Shown in pieces: positions 20,173 to 34,006 of a DNA stretch of 64,000 bases (position 1 is its first letter; the number at the start of each line of letters is the position of its first letter). The stretch covers positions 1 through 64,000 of the forward strand of contig SKCR01041842.1 of assembly GCA_019454045.1 (NCBI GenBank), given 5' to 3'. The notes under the pieces were generated by a model. It was not told where the DNA came from. It saw only the letters and a program-made list of their open reading frames with translations, and searched no databases. Position numbers and translations under genes: made by a program. The stretch comes from Zanthoxylum bungeanum. Taxonomy: Eukaryota > Streptophyta > Magnoliopsida > Sapindales > Rutaceae.

Positions 20173-22291
20173 TGATGAGCGGAAAATATATCAATATTTA
20201 CCGCCCCTTTTACTTAATATTTTGTTTAGTTTCTCGGGTTTGATAAACGTTTTGATGTGTTTTAGTTTATTTTGCAGATAAAATAATATTTGGACACAAT
20301 GAAATCATTTAGGATGAAATGTGGGTCAAATAAGGGCAAAAATTGGACTTGACATATTAATTTTGGAGATTGGAAACTTGAAAGGGCGTTTTAACGAAGT
20401 GCAGTTTTGGAAATTCCAGTTTTGCGCATCTGTCGTATTTTAGGCATAACTTGTTACTCCGATATCGGATTGAGCGGATTCAAGTTCCAAATTAAAGAAG
20501 ACTCAAATATCTACAGTTTGGAAAGACAAAAAAATTTCGAATTCAGAAGATTTCATGCCTGAAATTGATGAACCATCCAGAAGTGTGTTGTGTGTAATTA
20601 TTAAACTCACTTTCAATCATTTTCAAAGCAAAAAAATAAATTAATAAATAAATAATAAAAATTATCAAATCATCACCAAACATGATAAGAGATTAGTGGA
20701 GCAATTAATAATGAATTTGGTGGAGCAATTAGTGGAGCAATTAGTGGAGCAATTAATAATTGATTTGGTGGATGATTTGATGGAGTCAAAATTTTGCCTA
20801 TAAATACCAAGCCATTTCATTTGTAAAATTGATACTTTCTTCTAAGGAATTCCTTAAGAATACTAAGAAGATTGTATCTTGTTTGTTTATTTATAGCTTT
20901 CAGTATTTAATTTCCGCTTTCGCACTTTCTTTTCTTTACTTTTCAGTTTTTACTTTCCGCAATTTACTTTTACGCACAGTACTTTTCTTTCTTTAATTTT
21001 CAGTTTTTTACTTTTCAGTAATTAGGAGGTAACTCCCCTTTGTTGGGGTAAAAGATAAAACTTTTATTACTAATATTTAGATTAATCTCCCTTAATTATA
21101 ATATATAAACTAATTAAAACCTGACTTAACGAGGATACCGCCATATTGGTCGGTTGGTAATTATTTAAATTGGTTTTAACCTGACTAAACTGGATACCGC
21201 CTGATTGGTCGGTTGGTAATTAATTATTAATTTGACTTATCTGGATACCGCCTATATGGCTGGTTGGTAATTATCATGCAAAGTTAATATATTATATTAA
21301 GGGAGATATCTAAAATAGAAGTAATAAAAGTGGATCCTTTTACCTCAGCATTTTCTTTTATTGTACTTTTACTTTATTTACTTTTCAGCAATTTACTTTT
21401 CAGCATTTTACTTTTCAGCAATTTACTTTTCAGCAATTTACTTTTCAGCATTTTACTTTTCAGCAATTTACTTTTCAGCATTTTACTTTCCGTCATTTAC
21501 TTTTCAGCATTTTACTTTATGTATTTTATTTTATTTAAGTTTTTACTAGCCCTAGTTATGTGTTAGTTATCTGGGGTTTTGATGAATTCTAATATCACCG
21601 GTTTATAAGAGGTTATTTTATAGTTTGGGTAATTTAAAGGTTTACTTATGAAGTCTTAAGCTTATTGCTTCTTGTTGTCTGATCACCAATAAGATTGATG
21701 TGATAAATCTAAAATGAACTAGACATAGGGATTTTAGGTTTCAGCCTTAGACTTAATAGCTCACGATCTTCCTTGAGGATAGTTAACCCTTTAATAGATT
21801 TCCTTATAGGATAGACATAACCTGTCAGGCGGGGGTAGCCATAATTGGAACTTAAACTTAATGAATCCAGATAATTTGGTTGACATAGACATATGGTTCA
21901 ATTTTGTTAAACTGGGTATTTGCGTCTGACCATCGACATAGGCTTTTGCATAATTTAGTGTTCCAGGTTAGTAAACTGATTTATTACACAAACATAAAAT
22001 AATCACTTCATCTTTTAAAAGATATTAGAATGATTCACAACCCTAGATCTTTGTGTCTTTTGTTATTTTCCTTAGTATTTTCTTTTGTCTTTTTATTTAT
22101 TTATTTATTTTGTAAAACCACATTCAACCAATCAAACAATCATTCTATTCTCCATTTAATTAGATATTTGTAAATAAATAGTATCAATAATTAATAACAA
22201 CAGTAGGAATTAAGTCCTCGTGGGATCGATATTTTTATACTACTTGAACGATACGTGTGCTTGCGTTATACGTGTGTGTTTACGCCGGTGA
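20173..22291 (+). repeat. 3' LTR of B (2119 bp)
   Basis: It starts TGATGAGCGG and ends GCCGGTGA, so the terminal CA has become GA. It has the full set of three ACCGCC-TATAT-GGCTGGT hairpin motifs (about 21136-21270). The open frame on the plus strand at 21330-21566 only reads the TTTACTTTTCAGCAA repeat. Confidence 0.92.
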
Positions 22292-22296
22292 TATCT
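22292..22296. other. Target-site duplication of B, right copy (TATCT)
   Basis: This matches 14182-14186; after it, H's array continues. Confidence 0.85.
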
Positions 22297-22855
22297 CCAT
22301 ACCCGGAGTGCCGTACCTGGCAAGCTAAACCCCATACTCGAGGTGTCGCGGTTGCGTCTCCATATCTAGAGTGTCACAGTGATATCTCCATACCCAGAGT
22401 GCCGTACCTGGCAAGCTAAACCCCATACCCGAGGTGTCGCGGTTGCGTCTCCATACCTAGAGTGTCGCAGTGATATCTCCATACCCGGAGTGCCGTACCT
22501 GGCAAGCTTAACCCCATACCCAAGGCGTCGCTGTGATATCTCCATACCCGGAGTGCCGTACCTGGCAAAACTGATGCTGTGTCTCCATACCCGGAGTACC
22601 ATACCCGGCAAAACTGATGCTGTGTCTCCATACCCGGAGTGCCATACCCGACAAAAATGATGTATCTCCATACCCGGAGTGCCATACCCGGCAGAACTGA
22701 TGCTGTATCTCTATACCCGGAGTGTCATACCCGGCAGAACTGATGCTGTATCTCCATACCCGGAGTGCTGATTATGTGTGTCTCCATACCCGGAGTGCTG
22801 ATGATGTGTGTCTCCATACCCGGAGTGCTGATGATGTGATAGTGGTCCATTTTTG
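22297..22855 (-). repeat. H array 2: TCTCCATACCCGGAGTGCC repeats
   Basis: Units of roughly 30-95 bases share TCTCCATACCCGGAGTGCC followed by variable fillers (ATACCCGGCAAAACTGATGCTGTG and others). CCATACCCGGAGT recurs about ten times. There is no coding sense. Confidence 0.85.
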
Positions 22856-24209
22856 AACCGTGCTCCATTTTCAGAGTGCCATTTTCGGCGTCTGATGTGA
22901 TGGTCCATTTCTGAACCGTTACTGATGTGATGGTCCATTTCCGAACCGTTACTGATGAGGGTTTTGTTCCCAAATTGAGGTGAGGGTCTTGTTCCCGAAT
23001 TGAGATGAAGGTCTTGTTCCCAAATTGAGCTGATGATGGGCTTTGTTCCCGAACTGTGCTGAATGTGGGCTTTGTTCCCTGTCTGTGCTAAGAGTGGGCT
23101 TTGTTCCCTGTCTGTGCTGAGAGTGGGCTTTATTCCCGAACTGAACTGATGGTGAGCTTTGTTCCCGAACTGTACTGAATGTGGGCTTTGTTCCCTGGGC
23201 TTTATTCCCGAGCTGTGTAGAGAGTGGGCTTTGTTCCCGAACTGTGTTGAAATATTGTTTTATTCCCCTAGGCTTTATTCTCGAACTGTGTTGAGAGTGT
23301 GCTTTTTTTCCCTGGGATTTATTCCCGAACTATGTAGAGAGTGGGCTTTGTTCCCGAACTGTGTTGAAATAGGGCTTTATTCCCCTGGGCTTTATTCCCG
23401 AAGTGTGTTGATAGTGGGCTTTGTTCCCGAACTGTGTTGAAATAGGGCTTTATTCCCGAACTGTGTTAAGATATGGCTTTATTCCTCTGGGCTTTGTTCC
23501 CGAACTGTGTTAAGATAGGGCTTTATTCCCGAACTGTGCTAAGATAGGGCTTTATTCCCCTGGGCTTTATTCCCGAGCTGTTTTGAAAGAGAGCTTTATT
23601 CCTCTGGGCTTTCTTCCCGAACTGTGTTAAGATAGAGCTTTATTCCCCTGGGCCTTGTTCCGAACTGTGTTAAGATAGAGCTTTATTCCCCTGGGCTTTG
23701 TTCCCGAATTATGATGATATAGGGTTTTATTCCCCTGGGCTTTATTTCTGAGTTGTTTTGAAAGTGGGCTTTATTCCCCTGGGCTTTGTTCCCGAACTGA
23801 ATTGATTGCGGGCTTCGACTTTGGGACTCATCTGCAAAGCTGCTAATGATGTGGGCCTCGACCCTAGGACTCATCCCCAAAACTGATGCTGATATGGGCC
23901 TCGACCCTGGGACTCATCCCCAAATTGATGCTGATGTGGGCCTCGACCCTGTGACTCATCCCCAAAACTGATACTGATGTAGGCCTCGCCCCTAGACAGA
24001 TACTGATGTGGGCCTCGCCCCCAGACTGATACTGATATGGACCTCGACCCATGCTCCATCCTTAAACTGATACTGATGTGGGTCTCGCCCCAAATTGATA
24101 CTGATGTGGGCCTCGACCCATGCTCCATCCTTAAACTGATACTAATGTGGGCCTCGCCCCAAACTGATACTGATGTGGGCCTCGCCCCTTGACTGATACT
24201 GATGTGGGC
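22856..24209 (-). repeat. H arrays 3 and 4: TTTGTTCCCGAACTGTG and GGGCCTCGACCC repeats
   Basis: 22856-22960 has a few units with GTCCATTTCTGAACCGTTACTG. 22961-23812 is an array around GGGCTTTGTTCCCGAACTGT with many GGGCTTTATTCCCCT variants. 23813-24209 is an array of about 36 bases around GGGCCTCGACCCTGGGACTC. Units grade into each other, as if one array had been rewritten stepwise. Confidence 0.85.
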
Positions 24210-24214
24210 CTCGC
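24210..24214. other. Target-site duplication of E, left copy (CTCGC)
   Basis: CTCGC here and at 35053-35057 flanks the copia insertion. The interrupted repeat unit GGGCCTCGCCCC is restored when the insertion is removed. Confidence 0.85.
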
Positions 24215-26285
24215 TGTTGGAATTCTACGGCCCCGAGGATCGAATACAAAGTAAGAAATAAGTGTGAATACAAATCGAGAAAGTTACGGAATACTCACAT
24301 CGATCGGTTGAGCGACGCGACAATGAACAAAAATTGATTTTCTGCCCACTGGAAGTCACTGCAGTGAGTTGTTGTTCATCTCCATTTTCGGTCTTCATCT
24401 TCCTCCATGAAAGCTCCAAGCTTTGTGAGATGATTCCAAGCTCATGGGTGGACTTCCATATCACTTTCGCATGTCTCTCGGAGTGCTAGCTCTTGATGAT
24501 TTTGCCATAAAATCACCACACTTTACATCCCTTGCTCACGGTTTTTGCAAACCAGAGAAAACAGAAAATTTTGCCTCTAAGGCCGAGAGAGACGAGATGA
24601 ATTAGAGAGAGAGATGTGTAAATGTGTTAGTTGGAAATGTGTATCTAATACACACTTTACTTAATCAAAAATGATTTACCATTTTCTTTTTCCAAAAAAT
24701 CAAATGGCATTAAAGTTTGCCAACAACCAACATCAACTCCTATCAATCATGAATAGTGACTGGTGTCAATCACTCAAAGTGAAAGACATCCATCACTTGA
24801 TTGATGAATGATGTGACGCTAGATGCGACTAGCGATTTGAGGCTTGATTTGACTTGCGTGCCGCACTCGAATTCGAAATGCAAATGCGCTCGCAAATAAT
24901 CCCGGGCTCGGGTTCACTAATTCCAAATTAACGAATTTTCCGTTGTGACGTAATTAAATCTAATTTAATTAAATAATCATGCCTAGCATAATTACTATTC
25001 ACGTCGCTAACGAATTAATTCTAAATTAATTCGTTCGCCCGAATTAAAATCCAATTTCAATTCTGCGTCCAAATCAAATTTCGTATAATATATCGAATAT
25101 ATTAATTAATCGATTAATTCCAAATTAATCGTTATCTCTCTTTAATTGATATTTTATCCCAGATAAAATTTCTCCGAAATTAATCCCAGATTAATTTTCT
25201 CTCTCATCTAATTAATCCCAGATTAATTAAAAGTGCGAGTCATACGTCATTGGTGAATCTTCGGGAAGCGACCCATGAGATCCCCGGATATGTTGGCAGT
25301 AAATTCGGTCGTCGGACTATCCGAACACGTAAGTACCTAGTACTACGTTTGTACCAATTTACAAGAAAATGTTGGCTTCAAGCAAAACGCCATGCCTACC
25401 CAATTCTCCAGAAATATCCTTACAGGAATATAAGGATCTATATCAGGCGTAATATACGTAGCATTGCGTATTTCGATCCAGTATCGGATGATCACATGCA
25501 AGGCCTGAGGCTGGTACAATGTCTGCCTCGTACGAAGCATATATCGAATTATGAGCAACTAGTCTCTTTATAATCGGATAATCATGACCAAGTCATATTA
25601 TCCCGATGGTTGTAACCCTTTAGAGAACCAGTTTTGTATCCCTACGCGATCATCATCTCCATATGACTGAAGTGATACTTCCGTCTTGACATCACACCCA
25701 ATACACTACGATTCTCAATATACCCAGCAGAGGCGTTCACAAAACTTGTTAAAGCCCTGGATGACCAAAACCAAAGTATATTGACTGTCGCAAGTATTAG
25801 CGGTGCAAGTCTCAGGTTAAGACCAAATACACCTACCCTGATTTCGGATTTCCATAGACACATAGTCATACTACCAATGGAATTCCGAGGGGGTCTATCC
25901 AGAGCGAAGCTGTTTCCCGTACCAACGGTAAAACACAACCTCCTATTACACTTGCATGAGTATCATATACCCAAATATATGAGAACTATGCCGTTTGTGC
26001 CCTCACAACGCGCACAAGTGTAATACTAGTCTTCTACGCATTTATCGATGTCCAATCTCGATAATACTCTGACTAGAGATATTTAATGATTTATCCTTCG
26101 TGGACTGATACTGTCTCATATCATTCTCAATCCAGGAACAAATCATAGGGACCTCCTATCATTTATAAATCTTGGTTATCTAATCACAAATGATAAAGAG
26201 CAATCTCCTTTGTCACATAGTTAATTTGTACAAAAACACCATGATCTGTACAGATAGTAATGCTACGGGTCATAATTGTCCAACA
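24215..26285 (-). repeat. 3' LTR of E (2071 bp)
   Basis: Sense starts TGTTGGACAATTATGACCC at 26285 and ends with GAATTCCAACA at 24215. It is homologous to 32010-34006 and, on the other strand, to 51714-53755 and to segments at 57771-61288. AATTGGGAGAT (sense, from 26296) is the polypurine tract. Confidence 0.9.
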
Positions 26286-26700
26286 ATCTCCCAATTGGCC
26301 TATAGCCAGTCACTCGAGTGTCTAACACCCGAACTATGTACGATTGGCTCAAACTGCTGAGAAAAGGCTTTCGTCAGCGGATTTGCATGATTATCATCTG
26401 ATGCGATTTATTCGATCATCACATCGCCATGATGTATGATCCGAATGAATCAGATGAATATCGAAGTATGTATCTGGATCGTTGATGAGACCATTAATTC
26501 TTTAGCCTGTGATGTAGCCTAGCTCAGCTGCTAACAGAACTATATCTAATCTAATTAGATTTATTATCGACCCAAATGGTTTCTATTACAGCCTCAGCTG
26601 TAGCAATAACCCGTATTTGTTGTTTATTCGATAACAGTATCTTGCTTGGATGATTTCTAGCTTACTGTTCCGTTATTCAAACTTTATAGTACCGTTTAGC
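26286..26700 (-). pseudogene. Copia RNase H C-terminal end (remnant, E)
   Basis: Sense reading just before the 3' LTR gives NPLTKAFSQQFEPIVHSSGV-like wording that matches the end of the polyprotein of D (57650-57756). Upstream the match fades into stops. Confidence 0.7.
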
Positions 26701-27129
26701 GACTTATAGTCGTTTAATCGGTTTAGGAAACTTGTAGCAGTGAACCCAGTCACTTCAAGTTCTCCATCTCCATAGTATAAGACATCATCCTTAGATCTCT
26801 AAGGTACTAATGGATGTTCTTAACTTTAATCCAGTGACTATCACTTGGATTGGCCTGTTTGAATCCATATGCTCAAAGCGTATGAGACACCAGGTCACGT
26901 ACATTTTTCAATGTACGTATTCTCGGAGATTTTTCTCGAAAGCCAAGCTTTCGCCGATTGTTTATATGGGAATATCATTTCCAAGAAATGACATATTATC
27001 ATTATTTATAGGACAGCCACTGTCAGTGCGCTCCCACTAACCCTCTTATATACACAATAATCATTTCATTTTGAATTAAATCATAAACCATTATGATTAC
27101 ATCAAAACGATAATTCCAATAACCTAATG

Positions 27130-27560
27130 CTTGCTTCAATCCAAACATGGATCGAATAACCTATAAACATTGTTTTCTAGTTTTGGTACGACAAAACCGA
27201 CAGGATGTTGTAAACATCCTCCAAAAGGTTTCCGTTTAAAGAAAACGATTTTCCCGTTCAGCTGACATGTTTCATAAATGAAACATGCAGCATTAACAAG
27301 CATTATCCAAATGGATTTACCATGGCAACAAGTAAAAGGTTGAATCGTAATCAACACAATGTTGATAAGGATACCTTTCCGCTAAAAGCCTAGCTTTATA
27401 CGTTGGTATGTTGCCATCCATGTATGTCTTCCTTGAAGACTTATATAGTACCAATAGGCACAATGCCTTTGCGGGTACATCAACTAGTATCCAAACTTGT
27501 TGATATACATGGAATCCAATTCGGATATCATGGCACTTTGCCATAATAGGGAGTCGATAC
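27130..27560 (-). pseudogene. Copia reverse transcriptase remnant (E)
   Basis: Two short frames show RT N-terminal wording. 27544-27317 reads QVWILVDVPAKA and DGNIPTYKARLLAERY, then a YDSTF segment. 27357-27136 reads GGCLQHPVGFVVPKLENNVYRL. They match positions 56260-56640 of D in order. Frameshifts and stops separate them, and the YxDD motif is not readable. Confidence 0.75.
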
Positions 27561-28299
27561 CTTGTATCACTTCCTCATACGTAGTCAGTTGGTATTCCTC
27601 ATAAGATTGACATCTTTATGAGGTGAGATCAGAAACCCATACCCTAGGTTGTTTTCTGACTCTCTCTCCGACTTACGGGGTTCTGTGTGTAATTAAGTAT
27701 ATGTGTATCCTATGTTACATCCTGAACTATTATTTGTTCCATTAATGAATAGGTGGCAGGAATAGTATTACTACGATTTTCATTGAGTTTTACTATCCTC
27801 CCACTTACCACTGCATATAGGTATTCCTCTTAGGAAAACTGCATGGTGAGCAACAATTAAATTGTTCTATTATGAGTTATATAAGTACTATACTTTGGTA
27901 TCCCTAGGATAACCTACAATTGACACTTATCCAATTTGGGTTTAGTTTGGTATCATCCAAACATATGTCTAACATTCCCAAATTATCAGGAATGTGAAAC
28001 CCGGTTTCTTTCCAGTTCATATCTAATATGAATTATGTCAAACAGATTTTATGGAACCTTATTCAAAATAAGTTCTTGCACTGTTAATGCTTATTCTTTG
28101 AAGGAAATGGTAGCTCAGAGCGACTCATGATTAACCTTATCATGTCCAACAAAATTCGGTTACTCTGATCGGACACACCGTCAAATTGACGTGTTCCGGG
28201 AGGAGTCATCATTTGAAAGAATACTATACTCTTTCAAGTATACTAGAAACTTATTGCTTAAGTATTTTCAATTACGGTCTTACCGTGACGGTTTAATAC

Positions 28300-29300
28300 T
28301 ATAGCCGATCTGTTTGTCTATTTCGTGTCGAAACTTTAAAAGTTTCCGATTTGTGTTTCTAAAGAAACACATAACCATAACCCGATGCCACATCCGTAAA
28401 GGTCACGAAATATTCATATCCACCTCTAGCCTAGCTAGACATGGGCCCACTTGCTTCACTATGAATTAGGGCTAACAGATCGGTGTCATTTACACTTTTA
28501 CCAAGTAAATAGTGTGTTAGGCACTTTGTCCAATTAACTAGATTCTTCGACTTTATTTGAATAGAATCAAATCAGTCATAGTACCCACTCTTCGAAAGTG
28601 TGGATATACGATTCTTGTTTAATTGTGTCCCGGACAACAATGCCACAATTAAGTTTCATTTGATCAAATCAGTTTGACCTATTTGTTTGTCATGTTATGT
28701 TTGAGATTTATTTATATTCAAAATATAAATTCTATTATTCACATCTAATGTGTTTATCTCAATATCATCTTTATATAATGAAACACTTTAGTGTTCTAGA
28801 ATATAAAGGTTCACCCGCAGCGGGTCAAACACTGATATAGAGATAATGTATCTAGTCAAACTAGTTACATTATAACAGTTTCCAAATTTAGGTACACACC
28901 CGAAGGGTAGTTCCTAAATTAGGTTACTACGGTCAAAACAGCGACTTTCGTCCCGTTTCCGATTCGCAGAGAAATCTCTATCTGAAGTAGGTATCCTGCT
29001 CATAGCAGATTCTGAACATCAGTATATATTTATGTATCACATTAAATATTTTAAAATCTAACTTCAATACTAGTAATGAACATAATTATGAAAAAAATAT
29101 TTAAAGTCAGAGCCTTGCTCGTCTTCAATTCCTTCATGTCTGCCTTGTCCAAACGGCAGTCACGCTTCCGCGATCCCGTTTGCCACAATTTAGGCAGACT
29201 TTTTGGGACATGTCCTTTATCTTCCCATAAGATTATAATGATTTTGTCTTTGCCCTTTTCAACACTCCAGAAGCCTTTGGCCTAGCCTCGGCTGACTAGA
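28300..29300 (-). pseudogene. Copia integrase and gag zinc-knuckle remnants (E)
   Basis: Sense around 28480-28330 aligns base by base with the integrase start of D (CATAGTGAnGTATGTGGGCCC and the following DDASRYGY region). Sense around 29230-29100 aligns with the zinc-knuckle region of D, with CLNCGKR readable and the rest mutated. None of it is open for more than about 70 codons. Confidence 0.7.
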
Positions 29301-31995
29301 ATATCGAAGTAAAGTGCGCCTTGCGCTACTTGCCTTATTGCAAACTTTGACTTTATCTCCTTGAGAAAAGTCATTAACTCTCCAAGAGTTATTATTGCAA
29401 ATTAGTACTTCTAAGATCTAAGTATAGATTTATGAAGATCCTTCAATTTCTTTATCATACTTAAAGGATCTAACCCTTAGTTCTGACAAAGAAATTAAGG
29501 AGTCTACTGCGACAAGCTAAATTGATTAAGCACTAAAGTAATCATTACATAAATCTTCCAAAGATTATGCTCTACTATTTGCTTGACTCCGGGCTTAGGC
29601 CTAAGATGTTATTTTATCAAATAAAGTAACTTCTTAGTTTCCAGGACCATCCTGAAATCTTATTCTTAATTTGAAAATTAAACCATTTAAATACATTTTC
29701 CCTAGGATTATGTTTTAAATGTCAATCTTTCAATTTTATCTTGATTTTAATAGTCCAACTATTTAATCAACGATTTTCGGTACTTTTTAAATATAATGAT
29801 CATTATAGTCCAACTATATTAATCAACTATACTTTTAATTTGTTTGAATACAGTCCAACTGTTAATTAAAACAACGATTTAAATATTAGTCCAACTAACA
29901 TTTAATTTAATTGACGAATGATATTTGTTTGAGCGCGTATGCCAAGTAATTAAACGAATATTGCAAATTCAATTCTTGCCTCCCACTATTTTTCGGCGAG
30001 CCTCTAACCCTCTGTCGAGTACTCGGGAAACCGTGTTTCCTAGTGGGCTAGGATCCCGTTAAATATCACACAATCTTGACTTGGCCAACAAATTGTATGA
30101 TAATTAACTAGGTAGATCTCTAAGATCAATTGGATCCAATCAAATTCCTAGATCCAGTAGGGGGACGTCCAAGTCCGAAACATATATCTTATATATGCCA
30201 ATACATCCAATATATTACCTAACCTTTTTCCTCTGAATCAACTAAGCCTTGGCTTAGGCACAACAAACTTAGTGATCCCAGTTAAGCGCGACCCATTGAC
30301 CATGGAAAGCTTCGTAATCAATGTCGATGGACAAGAAGTGGTCTTGACTTTGGCCAACAAACCACAACTTGGACAAGACACTAATATGGAACAAAGCTCT
30401 CGTGATTCAAACACATCCTCGACGGACAAAGGCCTTGACTTTGGCCAACAAGCCAATGCTAGTCTCGGATCTTGAGTGAGAATCACTCAATGGAAGGAAA
30501 AACGTTAATATTTGTGAGGGTTTTTCGGGTGCAAATTGGCAACCAATTTATTATCTTTGTTAAGGTCTCATCATCATACACCCTTAAACATGCATTCTAA
30601 ACACATAATATAGCGCGTATAATAAAATAATAATGATATGCGGATGGATACTTTACACAATGATCCTAGATCAAATCTCTACATTTCTCTCTCCCGCTTT
30701 AGCACATGTATTTACTTCTAAAGAAACCTCATTTACATGAGGGGAATAGGTGAGAAGAGAATACAAAGAATATGGAGGTATAAGGCTGGACACGCAGGTC
30801 CAATTAATAAATCAAATTTATTACAATAATTTCTAAAATTGTCCCATCCATCTAATATCCATCCGATATATATTATTCATGCATCACAACCATGTATTCA
30901 CACAAGCATGTTATCAATCAATCTAATCAAATTAATTAATCTGATAATTAGTGACCATCCAATGTTCAAACAACGATTTGATTTTGCTCGAGTCAAACTC
31001 GTTTTGCGAATAAGTACTCAAAGTACGAATTCTCGAATTAAATTAAATTACAAAATTAAATCCAATTTAATATGCAGTTAATTCTAATTCACTATTTAAT
31101 TCCAAATTAAATACTACACTTTATTAATGAACTTTTACGACTTAAATTCCAAATTTAATTGTTACGGGTCTCAAAGCCCAATTAACGTCCAATGTCAATT
31201 TAATTAAAGTCCAATGGGCTTTTAATTAATTTCTTGAGGCGTGGACTTTTGGTCAACTCGGGTCAAACCCAATAACCAAAGTCCAATCCGGGAGTTACCC
31301 CATAAGCCTTAGAAATCAATTTAGGCCCATTAGGCCCAATTAAACTTTAAAGGTCCATTAGTCGCATTTGGGCTTTATGGAAGCGGTTTTGGGCCCAATT
31401 GGATCCAACCAATTTTGGCCTAAACTCAACTTAGTACAACCAAGCCCAATAAGCCCATTTACAACATTACAAACCCAAATCCAATTTTAAGCCCAATTTA
31501 ATTAAATTCCAAAAATCCAATTTCTTAATTTAATTAAACAAAGTGCATAACATAATTAATTACCTAATTAACATTTCTAAAACATCAATTAGCCTAATTA
31601 ATCATGCTCTTTTACATCAATTAGTGTCCAACACATTTTGATCAAAATCAAACCCAATTTCATGCCTATATGTCTCGGCCAAGGAGGGAATTTTATGTCC
31701 AAATCAAATTGAATCCAATTAAATTAAATTCAACATTAAATCATCATTCCTAATTGATTTCCAACACATCCAATGAATCAAAAAATCAAAATCCAAGACA
31801 ATTAGGGTTCATCATATTTTCGGCCAAGCCTCCAAAATGGGGGAAAAATGTTCCAAATTTAATTTCTTCAAATTTATCCAATCATTCATCAATTAAAACA
31901 CATTTAAGCATACTAATTCATCCAATTTCATTAAATCATGCGCAAAAACTTTTTACCCAATTTTAACCCTAAAATTATTTTCATGCTCAAGCTTG
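29301..31995 (-). other. E: decayed gag and AT-rich leader
   Basis: The first few hundred bases presumably held gag. The remainder (about 30000-31995) is AT-rich with many TTAATT and GGGCTT runs and no recognisable ORF. An imperfect twofold repeat near 30320-30470 contains TTGGCCAACAAACC / TTGGCCAACAAGCC. Element D lacks an equivalent leader, so E may represent a different subfamily or contain a further insertion. Confidence 0.45.
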
Positions 31996-32009
31996 CTCAA
32001 GATACCAAT
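31996..32009 (-). other. Primer binding site of E (tRNA-Met-like)
   Basis: Sense ATTGGTATCTTGAGC follows the LTR end directly and resembles the tRNA-iMet site TGGTATCAGAGC usual in copia elements, with changes at the end. Confidence 0.55.
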
Positions 32010-34006
32010 TGTTAGAGTTTCTAGGCCCCGAGGATCGATTATCAAGCAAGAAATAAACATGCGAATACATCACGGAGTTGCGGAATACTGACATCGAAAG
32101 GTTGAGCGACACGCGAGGCAACAAAACTTTTCTGCCTCCTCTTTACTGCATTCGGCAGTGGCAGTTCACATCTCACTGATTTTCGGCCATGGATGTCTTC
32201 GTCAAGCTCCAAGCTTCGTCGAACGATTCCCGGCTCATGGGTGGACTTCCCTATCACCTTCGCATGACTTCGTAGTGTACTAGTACTCCCGATTTTGCCA
32301 CAAAATCACGACTTTTGCTTCCATTTTCTTCCTCCATTTTCACGGCAGTTCACTGCCAAGAACAGAAGAAAATTTCAGCCCTAAGTGGGCGTGAGAGAGA
32401 GGGAGAATTTTGAGGAGAGAGAGATAAAATTGTGTTAAATGAATTGGTAATTGATTTCTAAAATCAAATACACAATTTTGGTTCCAAAAGTCAAAGCAAT
32501 TAATGCCCACAAATGCCAACCACACACATCACTCAATCACATCAATCACAAGTTGTCAAGTCACATCACTCAAAGTGACAAGTGATTTGACGCTTGATGT
32601 GACTAATGATTTGACGCTTGATTTGACTTGCGTGCCGCACTCGAATTTGAAATGCGAATGTGCTTGCAAACAATCCTGGGCTCGGGTTCGCTAATTCCAA
32701 ATTAACGAATTTTTTGTTGCGAAGAAATTAAACGATTATGCCTAGCGAAATCACTATTCACGTCGCTAACGAATTAATTCTAAATTAATTCGTTCGCCCA
32801 AATTAAATCTAATTTTAATTCCGCGTCGAAATCTAATTTCGTTTAATATATCGAATATATTAATTTATCGATTAATTCCAAATTAATCGTTATCTTTCTT
32901 TAATTGATATTTTATCCCAAATAAAATATCTCCGCTATTAATCCCAGATTAATTAAAAGTGCGAGTCATACGTCATCAGTGAATCTTTGGGAAGCGACCC
33001 ATGAGATCCCCAGATATGTAGGCAGTAAATATGGCATTCGGACTATCCGAACACGTAAGTACCTCCTACTACATTTTACCGATTTACAAGACAAGGTTGG
33101 CTTCTAACAAAGCACCATGCCTACCCAATTCTCCAGAGATATCCTTACAGAAATAAAGGATCTATATCAGGCGTAGTATACATTGTATTGCGTATTTCTG
33201 TCCAGTATCGGATGATCACGTGCTAGGCCTGGGGCTGAAATTGTGTCTGTCCCGTACGAAGCACATGTCGGATGTCTGGTAACTAGTCTCTATAATTGGA
33301 TAAACATGACCTTGTCATTTTATCCCGATGACTGCAGTACTTAAGAGTACTAGTACCGTATCCTTCGTGACCATCATCTCCATATGACTGGAGTGATACT
33401 TCCGTCTTGACATCACACCCAACACACTACGATTCTCAATATACCCAGCATAGGCGTACACAGAACCTGTTAAAGCACTAGATGACCGCAACCAAAGTAT
33501 ATTGATTATCGCAAGTATTAGCGGTGCAAGGCTCAGGTTAAGACCAAATACACCTACCCTGATTTCAGACTTCCATAGACACATAGTCATACTAGCAATG
33601 GAATTCCGAGGGGGTCTATCCAGAGCGAAGCTGTTTCCCGTACCATCGGTAAAACACAACCTCCTATTACACTTGCATGAGTATTCAATACCCAAATATA
33701 TGAGAACTATGCCGTTATGCCCTCACAATGCGCACAAGTGTAATACTAGTCTTTTGCGTATTTATCGATGTCCAATCTCGATAATACTCTGACTAGGGAT
33801 ATTTAATGATTTATCCTTCGTGGACTGATACTGTCTCATATCATTCTCAATCCAGGAACAAATCACAAGGACCTCTCATCATTTATACATATAGGTGATC
33901 TAATCACAAATGATAAGATTGCAATCTCCTATGTCACATAGTTAATTTGTACAACAACACCTTGATCTGTACAAATAGTGACGCTATGTGTCATAATTGT
34001 CCAACA
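32010..34006 (-). repeat. 5' (inner) LTR of E (1997 bp)
   Basis: Sense starts TGTTGGACAATTATGAC at 34006 and ends CTCTAACA at 32010. It is a full-length homologue of 24215-26285. Confidence 0.88.

Larger units (their letters stand above)
14187..22291 (+). mobile_element. Non-autonomous Athila-type element B carrying LOG
   Basis: The element is complete from LTR to LTR (8105 bp) with a five-base target duplication. The order is 5' LTR, tRNA-Asp primer site, gag zinc-knuckle/linker ORF, conserved leader block, LOG, twin repeats, polypurine tract, 3' LTR. Capsid, protease, RT and integrase are absent. Its LTRs and 3' region are close to those of A, so A's family could have supplied the proteins. 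It is inserted in array 1 of H. Confidence 0.92.

Noticed and set aside
23813..24209. Hammerhead-ribozyme-like order CTGATGTGGGCCTCGCCCCAAA in array 4
   Set aside because: The helix GGGC/GCCC is there, but the conserved core needs CUGANGA and GAAA; here the A after CTGATG is T and GAAA is CAAA in all units, so cleavage is not expected.
22297..24209. CRISPR-like alternation of repeat and variable filler
   Set aside because: Units vary in length and sequence, no cas genes are near, and the setting is a plant Tat-type element. These are minisatellites.
25250..26023. Short ORFs repeated in copia LTRs (also 33315-33792, 52074-52265 and 58218-58436)
   Set aside because: They fall in noncoding LTR sequence and the frames differ between copies; no domain was recognised.
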